DNA from: Sulfurospirillum arcachonense DSM 9755
GTDB taxonomy: Bacteria; Campylobacterota; Campylobacteria; Campylobacterales; Sulfurospirillaceae
DNA: 64,000 bases
Assembly (NCBI RefSeq): GCF_000597725.1
Contig: NZ_JFBL01000002.1
Coordinates: forward strand, 62,001-126,000
Direction of reading: 5' to 3'
The notes beneath the pieces were generated by a model, which did not search any database, was not told the DNA's origin, and worked only from the letters and a program-made list of their open reading frames with translations. Shown here in pieces: positions 9,582 through 19,995 of the stretch (within the stretch, counting starts at the first letter, position 1; each line of letters opens with the position of its first letter). The translations under genes were made by a program, and so were the position numbers.

Positions 9582-10466
9582 ATGTCAAATCTTAAAGAGA
9601 TAAAAAGAAAAATCAAGAGTGTTGAGAACACTAAGAAAACAACAAGAGCAATGAAATTGGTTTCAACTGCGAAACTAAATCGTGCAAAATTGGCTGCACA
9701 ACAGTCAAGAGTGTACGCAGATAAAATTAATGAAGTTTTGTCTGAAATTGCTTATAAAATTAACCAATATAAAATTGGTGGAATTGAGAGTCGTTTTTTT
9801 GATGAGATTAGTGCTCCTGAAAAAGTAGATATTGTTTTTGTTACTGCAGATAAAGGTTTATGTGGTGGTTTTAATATTCAAACTATTAAAGCTGTTAGTA
9901 AACTTATGGAAGAGTATAAAGACAAGAAAGTTAAAGTGCGTTTGAGAGGTGTTGGAAAAAAAGGTATGGCCTTTTTTAAATTTCAAGACATTGAACTTCA
10001 TTCTGAATATGCAGGTGTAAGTTCAGCACCAACATATGAAAAAGCTCAAGAAATTATATCTGAAGCTATTGATGATTTTACAGCTGGAGTAACTGATAAA
10101 GTTATTTTAGTTCACAATGGTTATAAGAATATGATCGCACAAGAGTTAAAGATAAATAGTATTGTTCCGGTAAGTCCTCCAGTTGATTTTGAATCAAATT
10201 CAGAATCATTAATGGAACTAGAGCCTGAAGAAGATGAAACTATCTTAGAGTCTTTAATGAAAAAATATTTTGAATACAATATGTATTATTCACTTATTGA
10301 TTCATTAGCAGCTGAGCACAGTGCAAGAATGCAAGCTATGGAAAACGCAACTAACAATGCAACTGATAGAGTTAATTTGTTAACACTAGCATATAATAAA
10401 GCTAGACAAGAGAGTATCACTACTGAGTTAATTGAGATTATCAGTGGTGTGGAATCAATGAAATAA
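9582..10466 (+). CDS. atpG: ATP synthase F1 subunit gamma
   Basis: Central rotor shaft of F1. The N-terminal helix begins [28 protein letters not shown] in family style, the central part has [11 protein letters not shown] (about 87-97), and the C-terminal helix has [30 protein letters not shown], ending the shaft, in which MxxAxxNA is the family signature. The 294 residues are normal length. It lies ten bases after atpA and 33 before atpD. Confidence 0.96.
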   Translation: MSNLKEIKRKIKSVENTKKTTRAMKLVSTAKLNRAKLAAQQSRVYADKINEVLSEIAYKINQYKIGGIESRFFDEISAPEKVDIVFVTADKGLCGGFNIQTIKAVSKLMEEYKDKKVKVRLRGVGKKGMAFFKFQDIELHSEYAGVSSAPTYEKAQEIISEAIDDFTAGVTDKVILVHNGYKNMIAQELKINSIVPVSPPVDFESNSESLMELEPEEDETILESLMKKYFEYNMYYSLIDSLAAEHSARMQAMENATNNATDRVNLLTLAYNKARQESITTELIEIISGVESMK

Positions 10467-11920
<1,454 letters not shown>

Positions 11921-11929
11921 GGGAATAAA

Positions 11930-12322
11930 ATGGATACATTAAAATTAGAAATTGTAACTCCAGAGGGCCAAATCTTTTCAAATGATGTAAAAGATGTAAC
12001 TCTTCCAGGTAGTGAAGGTGAGTTTGGAGTTTATCCAGGCCACGCTTCACTGGTTTCTTTGTTACAAGCTGGTGTAATTGATATCGAATTAGGCGATGGA
12101 AAACACGAAATTGTTGCGATTAATTGGGGTCATGCAAAAGTTGATGAAAACTCTGTTACAGTTCTAGCAGATGGAGCTGTTTCAGTAGGTGGTAATAGTG
12201 AAGGTGAAATTGCTCGATCTCTTGAAAATGCTCAAAAGCTAATCGAGAGTATGAGTGATTCAGATGTTGCTATTGCAACTGCAACTGCGAAGATTGAATC
12301 TATCGCAAAATCAGGGAGATAA
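11930..12322 (+). CDS. atpC: ATP synthase F1 subunit epsilon
   Basis: Rotor subunit and ATPase inhibitor of F1, 130 residues. It opens MDTLKLEIVTPEGQIFSNDV and has the beta-sandwich signature LPGSEGEFGVYPGHASLVSLLQAG, typical of the family (LPGxxGxFGVLPGHAPL). The C-terminal helical domain is present. It ends the ATP synthase cluster; genes for the membrane subunits a (atpB) and c (atpE) are not in this window, as expected for Campylobacterota, where they lie elsewhere. tolQ follows ten bases after the stop. Confidence 0.94.
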   Translation: MDTLKLEIVTPEGQIFSNDVKDVTLPGSEGEFGVYPGHASLVSLLQAGVIDIELGDGKHEIVAINWGHAKVDENSVTVLADGAVSVGGNSEGEIARSLENAQKLIESMSDSDVAIATATAKIESIAKSGR

Positions 12323-12331
12323 GTGTAATAG

Positions 12332-12934
12332 ATGGAAGGCATAGATATACTTTTAAACTACCTCAGTAGAAGTAGTTTTGTTACTTTTTTTGTATTAGGA
12401 TGGTTATCGATATATATTATTGTTACTTTTGGAGTCCTATTTAGTAGATATATGTACCTTTCAAATTGGCTTTCTCGTGAAAAACAATCATTAGAAGCTA
12501 TGCTTATGGGTGCTAAAAATGTTAGAAATGATTCAATATTGAAAAAATGTTCTAGCAAATTTGGCACAAATGAAAAACTTTTAAATGTTTGTAAAAGTGT
12601 AGCTGAAAAAAATGCAACACAAAATTTGTGGATGTTATCTATGATAGCATCTACATCTCCTTTTATTGGACTTTTTGGAACTGTTGTATCAATTCTTGAA
12701 ACATTTAGTGGATTAGGGCAAGGTGAAGGTGGAGCATCTCTTAGTATAATAGCTCCTGCAATTAGTGAAGCTTTAATAGCAACTGCAGCTGGAATATTTG
12801 TAGCAATTCCCGCTTATAGTGCAAATCTTTTTATTAAAAGAAAAGCTTATGAAGTTGTTACTTATATTCATAGAGAAGCAGAATTGTTACTCTCTATAAG
12901 TGATAATAAAGAAAAAGAAACTCAAGATGTATGA
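12332..12934 (+). CDS. tolQ: MotA/TolQ/ExbB family proton channel protein (TolQ)
   Basis: Inner-membrane proton-channel subunit that, with TolR, energises TolA. The 200 residues hold three membrane helices: about 14-38, then a cytoplasmic loop, then 107-128 (IASTSPFIGLFGTVVSILETF) and 143-165 (ISEALIATAAGIFVAIPAY), the family hallmark. The following tolR, tolA, tolB, pal and cpoB fix the identity as TolQ rather than ExbB. ATG at 12332; the stop overlaps tolR by eight bases. Confidence 0.9.
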   Translation: MEGIDILLNYLSRSSFVTFFVLGWLSIYIIVTFGVLFSRYMYLSNWLSREKQSLEAMLMGAKNVRNDSILKKCSSKFGTNEKLLNVCKSVAEKNATQNLWMLSMIASTSPFIGLFGTVVSILETFSGLGQGEGGASLSIIAPAISEALIATAAGIFVAIPAYSANLFIKRKAYEVVTYIHREAELLLSISDNKEKETQDV

Positions 12935-13319
12935 TTGGGAAGAAACTCCTGATTTAAATATAACACCATTAGTAGATATTATGCTAGTTTTGTTAGCAAT
13001 ACTAATGGTAACTACACCAGCATTGGTTTATGAAGAGAAAATTAATCTTCCAGATGGAACAAAATCACACGTAGTACAAAAAATCCCAGAAATTGAATTA
13101 CGTATTACTAAAAACAGAAAAGTTTATTATAAAAATAGTAGTTTTACTATGAGTGAATTTCCTGATAATTTTGTTTTGATAAGTCAAAAACACCCATTAG
13201 ATACAACTATAGTATACATTAAAGCAGATGAATCACTACAGTATAAGGATGTTATGTTTGTATTAAAAAGTGTAAAAGAAGTAGGTTTCACAAAAGTTTC
13301 ATTAGAAACCAACGGGTAA
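12927..13319 (+). CDS. tolR: ExbD/TolR family protein
   Basis: Partner of TolQ. It has one N-terminal membrane helix with the protonatable Asp in LNITPLVDIMLVLLAILMV (Asp about residue 17) and a periplasmic domain. I set the start at ATG 12927 (MYDWEETPD), which gives 131 residues; a longer reading from 12900 would add a basic stretch inside tolQ and is less likely. The eight-base overlap with tolQ suggests coupled translation. Confidence 0.9.
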   Translation: MYDWEETPDLNITPLVDIMLVLLAILMVTTPALVYEEKINLPDGTKSHVVQKIPEIELRITKNRKVYYKNSSFTMSEFPDNFVLISQKHPLDTTIVYIKADESLQYKDVMFVLKSVKEVGFTKVSLETNG

Positions 13320-13322
13320 TTA

Positions 13323-14084
13323 ATGCCTAGTACTTCAAACTCCAGTATAGTGGGATGGACACTATCTTTTATTCTCTATTTTATTTTTTTATCAATAGGT
13401 ATATATGTACTTCAAAGCCATAATATAAAAAATCAAAAATATACAGCAAGCAAAAAAAATCTTTTAAATGTAACGTTGGTAGATAGAAAAAACAAAAAAA
13501 CTATTAAAAAGAAAAAACAAAAAGTTGTAAAGAAAAAAAATACAGTTGATAAACCAAAACCAGTTGAAAAGAAAAAAACTATTAGATCTACAAAGAAAGC
13601 GTCAATACCAAAAACAGATTTGAGCAAACTTTTTGGAAAAATTGATGTAGATAAAATTCCTGAAGAGACTCAAAAAAGAAAAAAAGAGATAAGAAAAAAG
13701 ATTGTAAAAAAAGAAATAGAAGAAGTAGAAAAAGTAGATAAAGCAAAAAACATTACAAAACATTTAGAATTTGATCAGCAAGAAAACTTAGTGATAACTC
13801 AAAAAGATGGTATATATGATGAATTTAGAGGTAAAATATCTGACATATTAGATAGTAATTGGCAACAAACAATCAATACAGTTTCAGGTAATAAAGCAGA
13901 TGTTATTATAAGTATAGATAAATTAGGAAATTTTAGTTATAAAATAGAAACTTTGTCATATAATGATGCTTTTAATGCAAAACTTCGAAATTTTCTCGAA
14001 GAGATGCGTGATGTTAGATTTCCACCTTTTACAAAAGGTGAAATATTTAATATGAAAGTAGTTTTCAAAGACATATTGGAGTAA
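13323..14084 (+). CDS. tolA: TolA-like / TonB C-terminal domain protein
   Basis: Links the inner-membrane TolQR motor to TolB/Pal across the periplasm. One N-terminal membrane helix (about 11-29, WTLSFILYFIFLSIGIYVL) is followed by a very Lys-rich region (about 40-145, many KKK and EE runs) and a C-terminal domain (about 165-253) that resembles the TonB/TolA C-terminal fold (DSNWQQTINTV, VIISIDKLGNFSYKIE, FPPF). Sequence alone is weak; its position between tolR and tolB decides the name. It starts three bases after tolR. Confidence 0.82.
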   Translation: MPSTSNSSIVGWTLSFILYFIFLSIGIYVLQSHNIKNQKYTASKKNLLNVTLVDRKNKKTIKKKKQKVVKKKNTVDKPKPVEKKKTIRSTKKASIPKTDLSKLFGKIDVDKIPEETQKRKKEIRKKIVKKEIEEVEKVDKAKNITKHLEFDQQENLVITQKDGIYDEFRGKISDILDSNWQQTINTVSGNKADVIISIDKLGNFSYKIETLSYNDAFNAKLRNFLEEMRDVRFPPFTKGEIFNMKVVFKDILE

Positions 14085-14090
14085 GTAAAA

Positions 14091-15362
14091 ATGATTAAAA
14101 AAATATTAATGATAGTTCTAGTTAGCTGTTCTCTTTTTGCATATGATGCAACTGTTGAGATAGTAAAGAAAATGGATAAATTGCCAAAAATAGCATTACA
14201 AGATGCTAGCGAATCTAGTGTAGATCTTTCTTTTAGAAAAAAGTTTTTTAAAATATTGGTAGGTGATTTAAGAGTAAGTAGTCATTTTAATGTAGTAGAT
14301 GAATATTTACAAAGCTCTTATAAAGGAAATCTTGAAGAGAATTTTTTAAATGAATTAAATTTAGATTTGATATTGAGATACAGGATTTTATTTGAATATG
14401 ATGGTATTGTAATTGCTGAAGTTAAAGTAATTAATGCAAAAACAGGTCAAGTTGATAGTGAAAGAACATACAAAATATCAAAGCATAATAGATATCCACT
14501 TTTAGCTCATAATATAGCAGTAGAATTAAATGCAAAAATAGGAGCTCCTAGTATAAAATGGATGGATCAGTATGTGATCTTTGCAAAATATATAGGCAGT
14601 AAAAAAAGTGAAATTATCATATCTGACTATACATTAAGTTTTCAACAAACAGTTGTAAAGGGTGGGCTTAATATTTTTCCTAAGTGGGCAAATAAAGCAC
14701 AAAATGCATTTTACTATACATCATATAATGGAAACAAACCAACATTATATAAAGTAGATGTAAGAAGCGGAAAACGAAAAAGAATACTTTCAAGTCCAGG
14801 TATGTTAGTTTGTTCAGATGTATCAGCTGATGGAGACAAACTTTTATTAACAATGGCACCAAATGATCAAGCAGATATTTATGTATATGATATAAATAGA
14901 AAAAATTTAGAAAAAATAACATCATATAGTGGTATAGATGTAAATGGTAATTTTATTGATAATGATAAAAGGGTAGTGTTTGTTTCAGATAGGCTAGGTT
15001 ATCCTAATATATTTGCACAACAAATAGGAAGTAGAAGTGTTGAACAAATGGTTTATCATGGAAAAAATAATAATTCAGTTTCTGCAATTGATAATTATAT
15101 AGTTTATTCTAGTAGAGAAAAATCTAGTGAATTTGGTCCAAAAACTTTTAATCTTTATCTTATTTCAACAAAGACGGATTATATTCGTCAACTTACTGCA
15201 ACAGGTAAAAATCTTTATCCAAGGTTTGCAGATGATTCAGAAACAATTATGTTTATTAAATATTATAATAATCAAAGTGCTTTAGGTTTAATAAGGTTAA
15301 ATGCAAATAAAAGTTATCATTTTCCTTTAAAAGTGGGAAAAATACAGTCTATTGATTGGTAA
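14091..15362 (+). CDS. tolB: Tol-Pal system beta-propeller protein TolB
   Basis: Periplasmic protein that binds Pal and TolA. The signal peptide is MIKKILMIVLVSCSLFA, with cleavage probably before YDATVE. The N-terminal domain (to about 150) is followed by WD40-like propeller repeats: FPKWANKAQNAFYYTSYNG, SPGMLVCSDVSADGDKLLLTM, and LYPRFADDSETIMFIKY. 423 residues, near the family length. It is six bases after tolA. Confidence 0.93.
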   Translation: MIKKILMIVLVSCSLFAYDATVEIVKKMDKLPKIALQDASESSVDLSFRKKFFKILVGDLRVSSHFNVVDEYLQSSYKGNLEENFLNELNLDLILRYRILFEYDGIVIAEVKVINAKTGQVDSERTYKISKHNRYPLLAHNIAVELNAKIGAPSIKWMDQYVIFAKYIGSKKSEIIISDYTLSFQQTVVKGGLNIFPKWANKAQNAFYYTSYNGNKPTLYKVDVRSGKRKRILSSPGMLVCSDVSADGDKLLLTMAPNDQADIYVYDINRKNLEKITSYSGIDVNGNFIDNDKRVVFVSDRLGYPNIFAQQIGSRSVEQMVYHGKNNNSVSAIDNYIVYSSREKSSEFGPKTFNLYLISTKTDYIRQLTATGKNLYPRFADDSETIMFIKYYNNQSALGLIRLNANKSYHFPLKVGKIQSIDW

Positions 15363-15370
15363 TTTAAGAA

Positions 15371-15384
15371 AAAGATGATAAACT
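15371..15384 (+). promoter_or_regulatory. Possible promoter before pal
   Basis: AAAGATGATAAACT has a TGATAAACT core like the TTATGATAAAAT promoters elsewhere here; the -10 box would be TAAACT (15379-15384), 33 bases before the pal start. It would allow Pal to be made above the level of TolB. Confidence 0.35.
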
Positions 15385-15416
15385 AACGACAAATTAATAC
15401 AAATAAAGGGGTAGAG

Positions 15417-15974
15417 ATGAAAAAAATATTGCTTATTAGCTTAACGATTGCTATGTTTATTTTTAGTGGATGTAGTCAAAAAAATCCAGAGGTTGATGCA
15501 ACGAGTAATTCTTCAGGAGTAAGTACTGCTGATAAAAAAGCTGATGATATTTCAGGTATGGATACTGATAAAATGGCTTCTAATGGTATGTCAAAAAATG
15601 CAACTGCAGTAGAAAAAGCAATAGCAAAACTTGAGTCAAATGTAAATAAGATTTATTTTGATTTTGATAAATATGACATTCGTCCTGATATGAAAAGTAA
15701 AATAGAAGCAAACGCTGTTCTTTTAACTACAATGGATGCTAAAAACTTTTCAATCAAAGTAGAAGGAAATTGTGATGAATGGGGTACTGATGAGTATAAC
15801 TATGCATTAGGATTAAAAAGAGCTAAAAGCGTAAAAGAATCTTTAGCAGCTTATGGTGTTGATAAAGAGCGTATAATGGTAGTTAGTTTTGGTGAGAGTA
15901 ACCCAACATGTAAAGAGAGTAATAAAGCTTGTTGGAATCAAAATAGAAGAGCAGAATTTAAGCTTTTACCATAA
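15417..15974 (+). CDS. pal: Peptidoglycan-associated lipoprotein Pal
   Basis: Outer-membrane lipoprotein that binds peptidoglycan. Signal peptide with lipobox FSGC (acylated Cys about residue 19), a Ser/Ala/Lys-rich linker, and an OmpA-like domain (about 75-185) with VNKIYFDFDKYDIRPDM, VEGNCDEWGTDEYNYALG and LKRAKSVKESL, then NRRAEFK near the end. 185 residues. It starts behind AAAGGGG and is the fifth gene of the Tol-Pal block. Confidence 0.95.
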   Translation: MKKILLISLTIAMFIFSGCSQKNPEVDATSNSSGVSTADKKADDISGMDTDKMASNGMSKNATAVEKAIAKLESNVNKIYFDFDKYDIRPDMKSKIEANAVLLTTMDAKNFSIKVEGNCDEWGTDEYNYALGLKRAKSVKESLAAYGVDKERIMVVSFGESNPTCKESNKACWNQNRRAEFKLLP

Positions 15975-15986
15975 TAAAACCTTTCA

Positions 15987-16889
15987 ATGAAAAAAATTAG
16001 TATAATATGGCTAATAGCGATTAATTCGCTATTAGCTTCTGAACCTTCTGCATATGGTGCTGGTAATTTAGATAGTGCTAATCCTTATGGCTTGACTTCA
16101 AGTGAGAAGTATATTCTTAAAAACAAAGAAAAAGTAAAAAATTTAGCACAAGGTGTTGGTAGTGTAAAAATTCAATTATCTCAGATAAATGAAAATTATG
16201 AAGGACTACGCTCAGTCATCGAATCATTTGGTTCTAAAATATCTAAAATTGATCAAAGATTGAGAAATCTTGATGAAAATGATAAATCAATGGGTGATTC
16301 ATTTGCAACTTTACAACAAGAAGTTACTGATTTGAAAGAATATGTAAACGAAAGTAGACAACTTCAAGATACTAATCAAGAAAAAATCAAGTTAGTACTT
16401 GGAGAATTAAGTTCCCTCATAGACTCAATAAATAATAATTATGTTTCAAAAGAATCTTTTTTAGCACTTGAAAATAGAGTAAAGAACATAGAATCTAAAA
16501 TGGAACAAAAAGCAAGTATAAAAAAAGTTGCTGCAGTTTCTAAAAAAAGTGGTGCAGAGCTTCTTAAAGAAGGAATGAGTTTTTTTAAGAAAAAATCTTA
16601 TAATGAGTCAAAAATAAGATTTACTAAACTTCTTGAAAAAGGATATAAACCAGCAAGAAGTAACTATTTTTTAGGTGAAATTGCATATTTTCAAAATTCG
16701 TATAAAACTGCTATTAAACATTACAAAAAAAGTATATCTTTATACGATAAGGCTGATTATATTCCTACGCTTCTATATCATACGGGGATATCTTTTAGTA
16801 AGTTAAAAGAAAATAATCAAGCAAAACAATTTTTTGATGCCTTAAAACAAGGTTATCCAAATTCGAAAGAAGCTAAATCTTTGAACTAA
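15987..16889 (+). CDS. cpoB: Tol-Pal system protein CpoB (YbgF-like)
   Basis: Periplasmic coordinator of the Tol-Pal system and cell-wall synthesis. Signal peptide MKKISIIWLIAINSLLA, a coiled-coil region (about 45-180: many leucine heptads such as IKIDQRLRNLDEN) and a C-terminal TPR part from about 195 (GAELLKEGMSFFKKKSYNESKIRF, then ARSNYFLGEIAYFQNSYKTAIKHYKKS). 300 residues, of normal length. It follows pal by 12 bases without a good Shine-Dalgarno sequence. Confidence 0.88.
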   Translation: MKKISIIWLIAINSLLASEPSAYGAGNLDSANPYGLTSSEKYILKNKEKVKNLAQGVGSVKIQLSQINENYEGLRSVIESFGSKISKIDQRLRNLDENDKSMGDSFATLQQEVTDLKEYVNESRQLQDTNQEKIKLVLGELSSLIDSINNNYVSKESFLALENRVKNIESKMEQKASIKKVAAVSKKSGAELLKEGMSFFKKKSYNESKIRFTKLLEKGYKPARSNYFLGEIAYFQNSYKTAIKHYKKSISLYDKADYIPTLLYHTGISFSKLKENNQAKQFFDALKQGYPNSKEAKSLN

Positions 16890-16906
16890 GAGTTCATAAA
16901 TACTCA

Positions 16907-16920
16907 TTATGGTATAATCC
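16907..16920 (+). promoter_or_regulatory. Probable slyD promoter
   Basis: TTATGGTATAATCC, with TATAAT (16913-16918), lies 31 bases before the slyD start. It is among the best matches in the window to the local pattern TTATGNTAAAATCC. Confidence 0.65.
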
Positions 16921-16949
16921 TTCGTTTTAAATAAACAAGGAGAAACTTT

Positions 16950-17549
16950 ATGGCAATAATTGACAATCAAGTCGTTTCAATTAATTATGAATTGAAAGAT
17001 GTTGCTAGTGGAGAAGTTATAGATAGTAATCTAGAGGCTGCTCCATTATCATTTATCGTAGGTAAAGGCCAAATAATACCTGGTCTAGAAAACGAGATAA
17101 AAAATTTATCGCAAGGTGATACTGCTGACATTAATGTATCTGCAAAAGATGGATATGGTGAATATGATGATTCAGCAATACAATCTCTTCCTAAAGAACA
17201 ATTTGCAGGATTAGAATTAACTGAAGGTATGACTCTTTACGGACAAGGTGAAGATGGTGGTACGGTTCAAGTAGTAGTTAAAAGCTTTGATGAAGAACAA
17301 GTTCATGTAGATTTTAATCACCCATTAGCAGGAAAAGATTTACTTTTTTCAATTAGTATTACAGAAGTACGTGAAGCTACTGAAGAAGAGTTAGCTAACG
17401 GATTTGTTGGTGCTCCTGCAGGTGGAGGATGTGGATGTGGTTCTAGCGCTGGTGATAGTTGTTGTTCTACTGACAAAGCAGATGATCATGAGTGTTGTGG
17501 TGGTGAACATCACGAAAAAGATGGTAGTGGATGTTGTGGATCACACTAG
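16950..17549 (+). CDS. slyD: FKBP-type peptidyl-prolyl isomerase SlyD
   Basis: Prolyl isomerase, chaperone and metal-binding protein. The FKBP part starts INYELKDVASGEVIDSN, with SFIVGKGQIIPGLE (the LxFxxGxGxLIPGLE signature) and the inserted-in-flap domain around DGYGEYDD; VDFNHPLAGKDLLF is also typical. From about residue 158 the tail is rich in Cys, His, Gly and Asp (CGCG, CC, HECCGGEHHEKD), suited to Ni2+ or Zn2+ binding. 199 residues. ATG 16950 follows AAGGAG. The last codons overlap the next gene's start. Confidence 0.95.
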   Translation: MAIIDNQVVSINYELKDVASGEVIDSNLEAAPLSFIVGKGQIIPGLENEIKNLSQGDTADINVSAKDGYGEYDDSAIQSLPKEQFAGLELTEGMTLYGQGEDGGTVQVVVKSFDEEQVHVDFNHPLAGKDLLFSISITEVREATEEELANGFVGAPAGGGCGCGSSAGDSCCSTDKADDHECCGGEHHEKDGSGCCGSH

Positions 17550-18306
17550 TTATATAGCCAAATCAAGAGCCTCATTAGAGGCTCTTAAATCGGCTAATCT
17601 TTTAAAAAGTCTTAATCTTAGTGCTCTTATTTTAGGTGAGAGTGGAACTGGAAAACAGACTCTAGCAAAGTTTATACTTCCTGAGGCCAATATAGTTGAT
17701 GCTGATGGTGATATTCAAGAATTACTTGCATTTATAGATATTTCTGATACGCTTATTATAAAAAATTTTGATAAAATAAATAATTATCCAAAAGTAAAAT
17801 CAGCAATAGAATTAAATAATACAAGAGTTATTGCAACTTCAAAAGTTGAATTATCAGAAAAAGTTTCTGATGATTTTTTTAGTCTTAAAATAACTCTTTC
17901 TCCATTGTCTCAAAGAGAAGAAGATATTTTACCACTTGCACAAAAGTTTTTTGAAGAAGTATCGGGATTTTTTGGAAATGAGAATAGTAATGATATATCT
18001 TTAAAAGATTTAAATTTTGATTTATCAAATAATTGTTACTCACTGAGAAAATCTGTTTATCTTAAATATCTTGTGAATTCACTAAGTGAAGAAGGTGTGA
18101 TGGATGTTATGGAAGAGTTTTTATTAAAAAAACTTGGTGGAAGAAATGATTATAGAGAACAGCTTTATCTTTTTGATGTTCCTATGTTAAGAAGTGGTTT
18201 TAAAAAGTTTCATTCACAACTTAATATGAGTGAAAAATTTGGCCTCAATAGAAATACTCTTAGAAAAAAAATCAATGACTACAAAGATAAATATAAATTA
18301 AATTAG
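17536..18306 (+). CDS. NtrC-like AAA protein without GAFTGA loop, Fis-type HTH
   Basis: Reduced relative of sigma-54 activators. With GTG 17536 as start it has 256 residues (MDHTSYIAKSRASLEA). It shows a Walker A of the NtrC type (ALILGESGTGKQTLAKFIL, about 30-48), a remnant of the sensor region (TRVIATSKVEL, then LSPLSQREEDILPLAQKFFEE), and a C-terminal Fis-like helix-turn-helix (LNMSEKFGLNRNTLRKKINDY). The GAFTGA segment that contacts sigma-54 and a clear Walker B DE are absent, so it probably does not activate sigma-54. A longer reading from 17404 lies inside slyD and is not believed. The start overlaps slyD by 14 bases. Confidence 0.72.
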   Translation: MDHTSYIAKSRASLEALKSANLLKSLNLSALILGESGTGKQTLAKFILPEANIVDADGDIQELLAFIDISDTLIIKNFDKINNYPKVKSAIELNNTRVIATSKVELSEKVSDDFFSLKITLSPLSQREEDILPLAQKFFEEVSGFFGNENSNDISLKDLNFDLSNNCYSLRKSVYLKYLVNSLSEEGVMDVMEEFLLKKLGGRNDYREQLYLFDVPMLRSGFKKFHSQLNMSEKFGLNRNTLRKKINDYKDKYKLN

Positions 18307-18316
18307 GACCATATAT

Positions 18317-19243
18317 ATGAAAAAAAATATTTTTATTTTTCCAGGACAAGGAAGTCAAAACTTTGGTATGGGAAAAGATTTTTATGATAACGATGCACTT
18401 GCACGTGAAATGATAGATAAAGCAAGCCAAAGATTAGATTTAGATTTTACTAAACTTTTATTTGAAGAAAATGATAGGCTTGAACTTACCGAGTTTACTC
18501 AACCTGCAATTTTGCTAGTAAGTACAGTTGCTCACGCACTTTTTATAAAAAGTTATAAAGAAGCACCATTAATGGCATTGGGACATTCTCTTGGAGAGTT
18601 TTCTGCACTTAGTGCTGTTGGTGCAATTGATTATTTAGATGCCGTAGAGTTAGTTCATAAACGTGGACTTTTTATGAAAGAAGCTTGTGAAAATATCAAT
18701 GCTGGTATGATGGCACTTATTGGGTTAAGTGATGATAAAGTAGAAGATATTACAACTGCACAAAGAGAATTAGGTAAAAAAGTATGGGCTGCAAATTATA
18801 ACTGTGATGGACAAATCGTAGTTGCTGGTGATAAAGATGATTTAGCTTCTTTAGAAAATACTTTTAAAGAAGAGGGTGCAAAAAGAGCATTACTTTTAAA
18901 TATGTCTGTTGCAAGTCATTGCCCTCTTTTACAAAGTGCTATTGCTCCTTTAGGAGAGTATCTTAATAACTTTATAAAAGATGATTTTTTAGCTCCAGTA
19001 GTATCCAATGTAACAGCTAATTTATATAGTTCTAAAAAAGAAGCATTAGAGCTTTTATCTAACCAGCTAATAAAACCGGTGAAATATAAACAATCAATAG
19101 AAAACGTAGAAGCTAATGCTGATAGATTTATTGAATTTGGTGCAACAGTTTTAAAAGGTTTAAATAGACGTTCAACAAAAAAACCAACACTATGTATAAC
19201 TGATATGGAAAGTTTAGAAAAGGTATTAAGCGAATTATCATGA
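18317..19243 (+). CDS. fabD: Malonyl CoA-acyl carrier protein transacylase
   Basis: Moves malonyl from CoA to ACP in fatty-acid synthesis. It begins FIFPGQGSQNFGMGKDF, has the nucleophile elbow GHSLGEFSA (Ser91), the Gln in TQPAILLVS and the catalytic His in SVASHCPLL. 308 residues, normal length. It starts 11 bases after the NtrC-like gene and its stop overlaps the next start (ATGA). Confidence 0.96.
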   Translation: MKKNIFIFPGQGSQNFGMGKDFYDNDALAREMIDKASQRLDLDFTKLLFEENDRLELTEFTQPAILLVSTVAHALFIKSYKEAPLMALGHSLGEFSALSAVGAIDYLDAVELVHKRGLFMKEACENINAGMMALIGLSDDKVEDITTAQRELGKKVWAANYNCDGQIVVAGDKDDLASLENTFKEEGAKRALLLNMSVASHCPLLQSAIAPLGEYLNNFIKDDFLAPVVSNVTANLYSSKKEALELLSNQLIKPVKYKQSIENVEANADRFIEFGATVLKGLNRRSTKKPTLCITDMESLEKVLSELS

Positions 19244-19995
19244 ATATAACACTTGTTCAAAATACTCCAAAACTAAAAAAAATGAGCTTTGATAAGTTTC
19301 AAGAAGAACTTCAAAAAATTGATGGTGATTTAATTGTTTTTCCTGAATTAGCTTTAAATGGATATTTGTTAAAAGATGCTGTTTTTGAAGATGCTTATAG
19401 TTTAGAAGAAATCGAAAAATTTGCAACATTGAGTACAAAACAAGACATTGTTTTTGGTTGTGTTTTAAAGTGTGATCATAAAATATATAATAGTGCAGTA
19501 TATTGTAGTGGTGGAAAAGTATTACATGTACATCACAAAAATATTTTGCCAAATTATGGACTTTTTCAAGAAGCTCGTTTCTTTTTTGAAGGAGAAGAGT
19601 TAAAAAGTTTTGAAACAAATTATGGTGAAGTGATGGTTGTAATTTGTGAAGAGATGTTTTCAGCAAAAGTAATAGAACAAATTGCTGCAACAAAACCACA
19701 GCTTGTTATTGTTCTTTCTAATTCACCTGCTCGTGGTTTTGAAGATGATAAACTTTTAATTGAGCATCAATGGAATTCTCTTTTAAGTACAAGTGCAATT
19801 CTCTCAGGAGCAAATGTAGTATTTGTTAATCGAGTAGGATTTGAAGATGGACTTGGTTTTTGGGGTGGCAGTCGTCATATAAATCCAAAAGGCGAAATTA
19901 TAAAAAAAGCAAAACTTTTTGAAAATGAACTTTTACATGTAGAGATAGATAAACATATCTCTAAAACACAAAAATATTTATTGAGGATAAAATAA
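19240..19995 (+). CDS. Carbon-nitrogen hydrolase (nitrilase superfamily)
   Basis: Amidase of the nitrilase fold with the catalytic triad visible: E36 in FPELALNGY, K100 in HHKNILPNYG and C136 in VVICEEMF. The 251 residues are a single domain; there is no NAD-synthetase domain, so it is not the long NadE. The substrate cannot be told from sequence; nitrilase-related proteins without partner domain act on small amides or as omega-amidases. It overlaps fabD by four bases and mtnN by one base, so the three are one translational unit. Confidence 0.85.
   Translation: MNITLVQNTPKLKKMSFDKFQEELQKIDGDLIVFPELALNGYLLKDAVFEDAYSLEEIEKFATLSTKQDIVFGCVLKCDHKIYNSAVYCSGGKVLHVHHKNILPNYGLFQEARFFFEGEELKSFETNYGEVMVVICEEMFSAKVIEQIAATKPQLVIVLSNSPARGFEDDKLLIEHQWNSLLSTSAILSGANVVFVNRVGFEDGLGFWGGSRHINPKGEIIKKAKLFENELLHVEIDKHISKTQKYLLRIK

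Noticed and set aside
17404-17535. Upstream extension of the NtrC-like gene
   Set aside because: It lies inside the Cys/His tail of slyD in another frame and reads as Val-rich noise; the true start is near 17536.
19238-19699. 153-codon minus-strand open frame
   Set aside because: Antisense of the nitrilase gene, whose catalytic triad is intact; product is Leu/His/Gln-rich as expected of a shadow.
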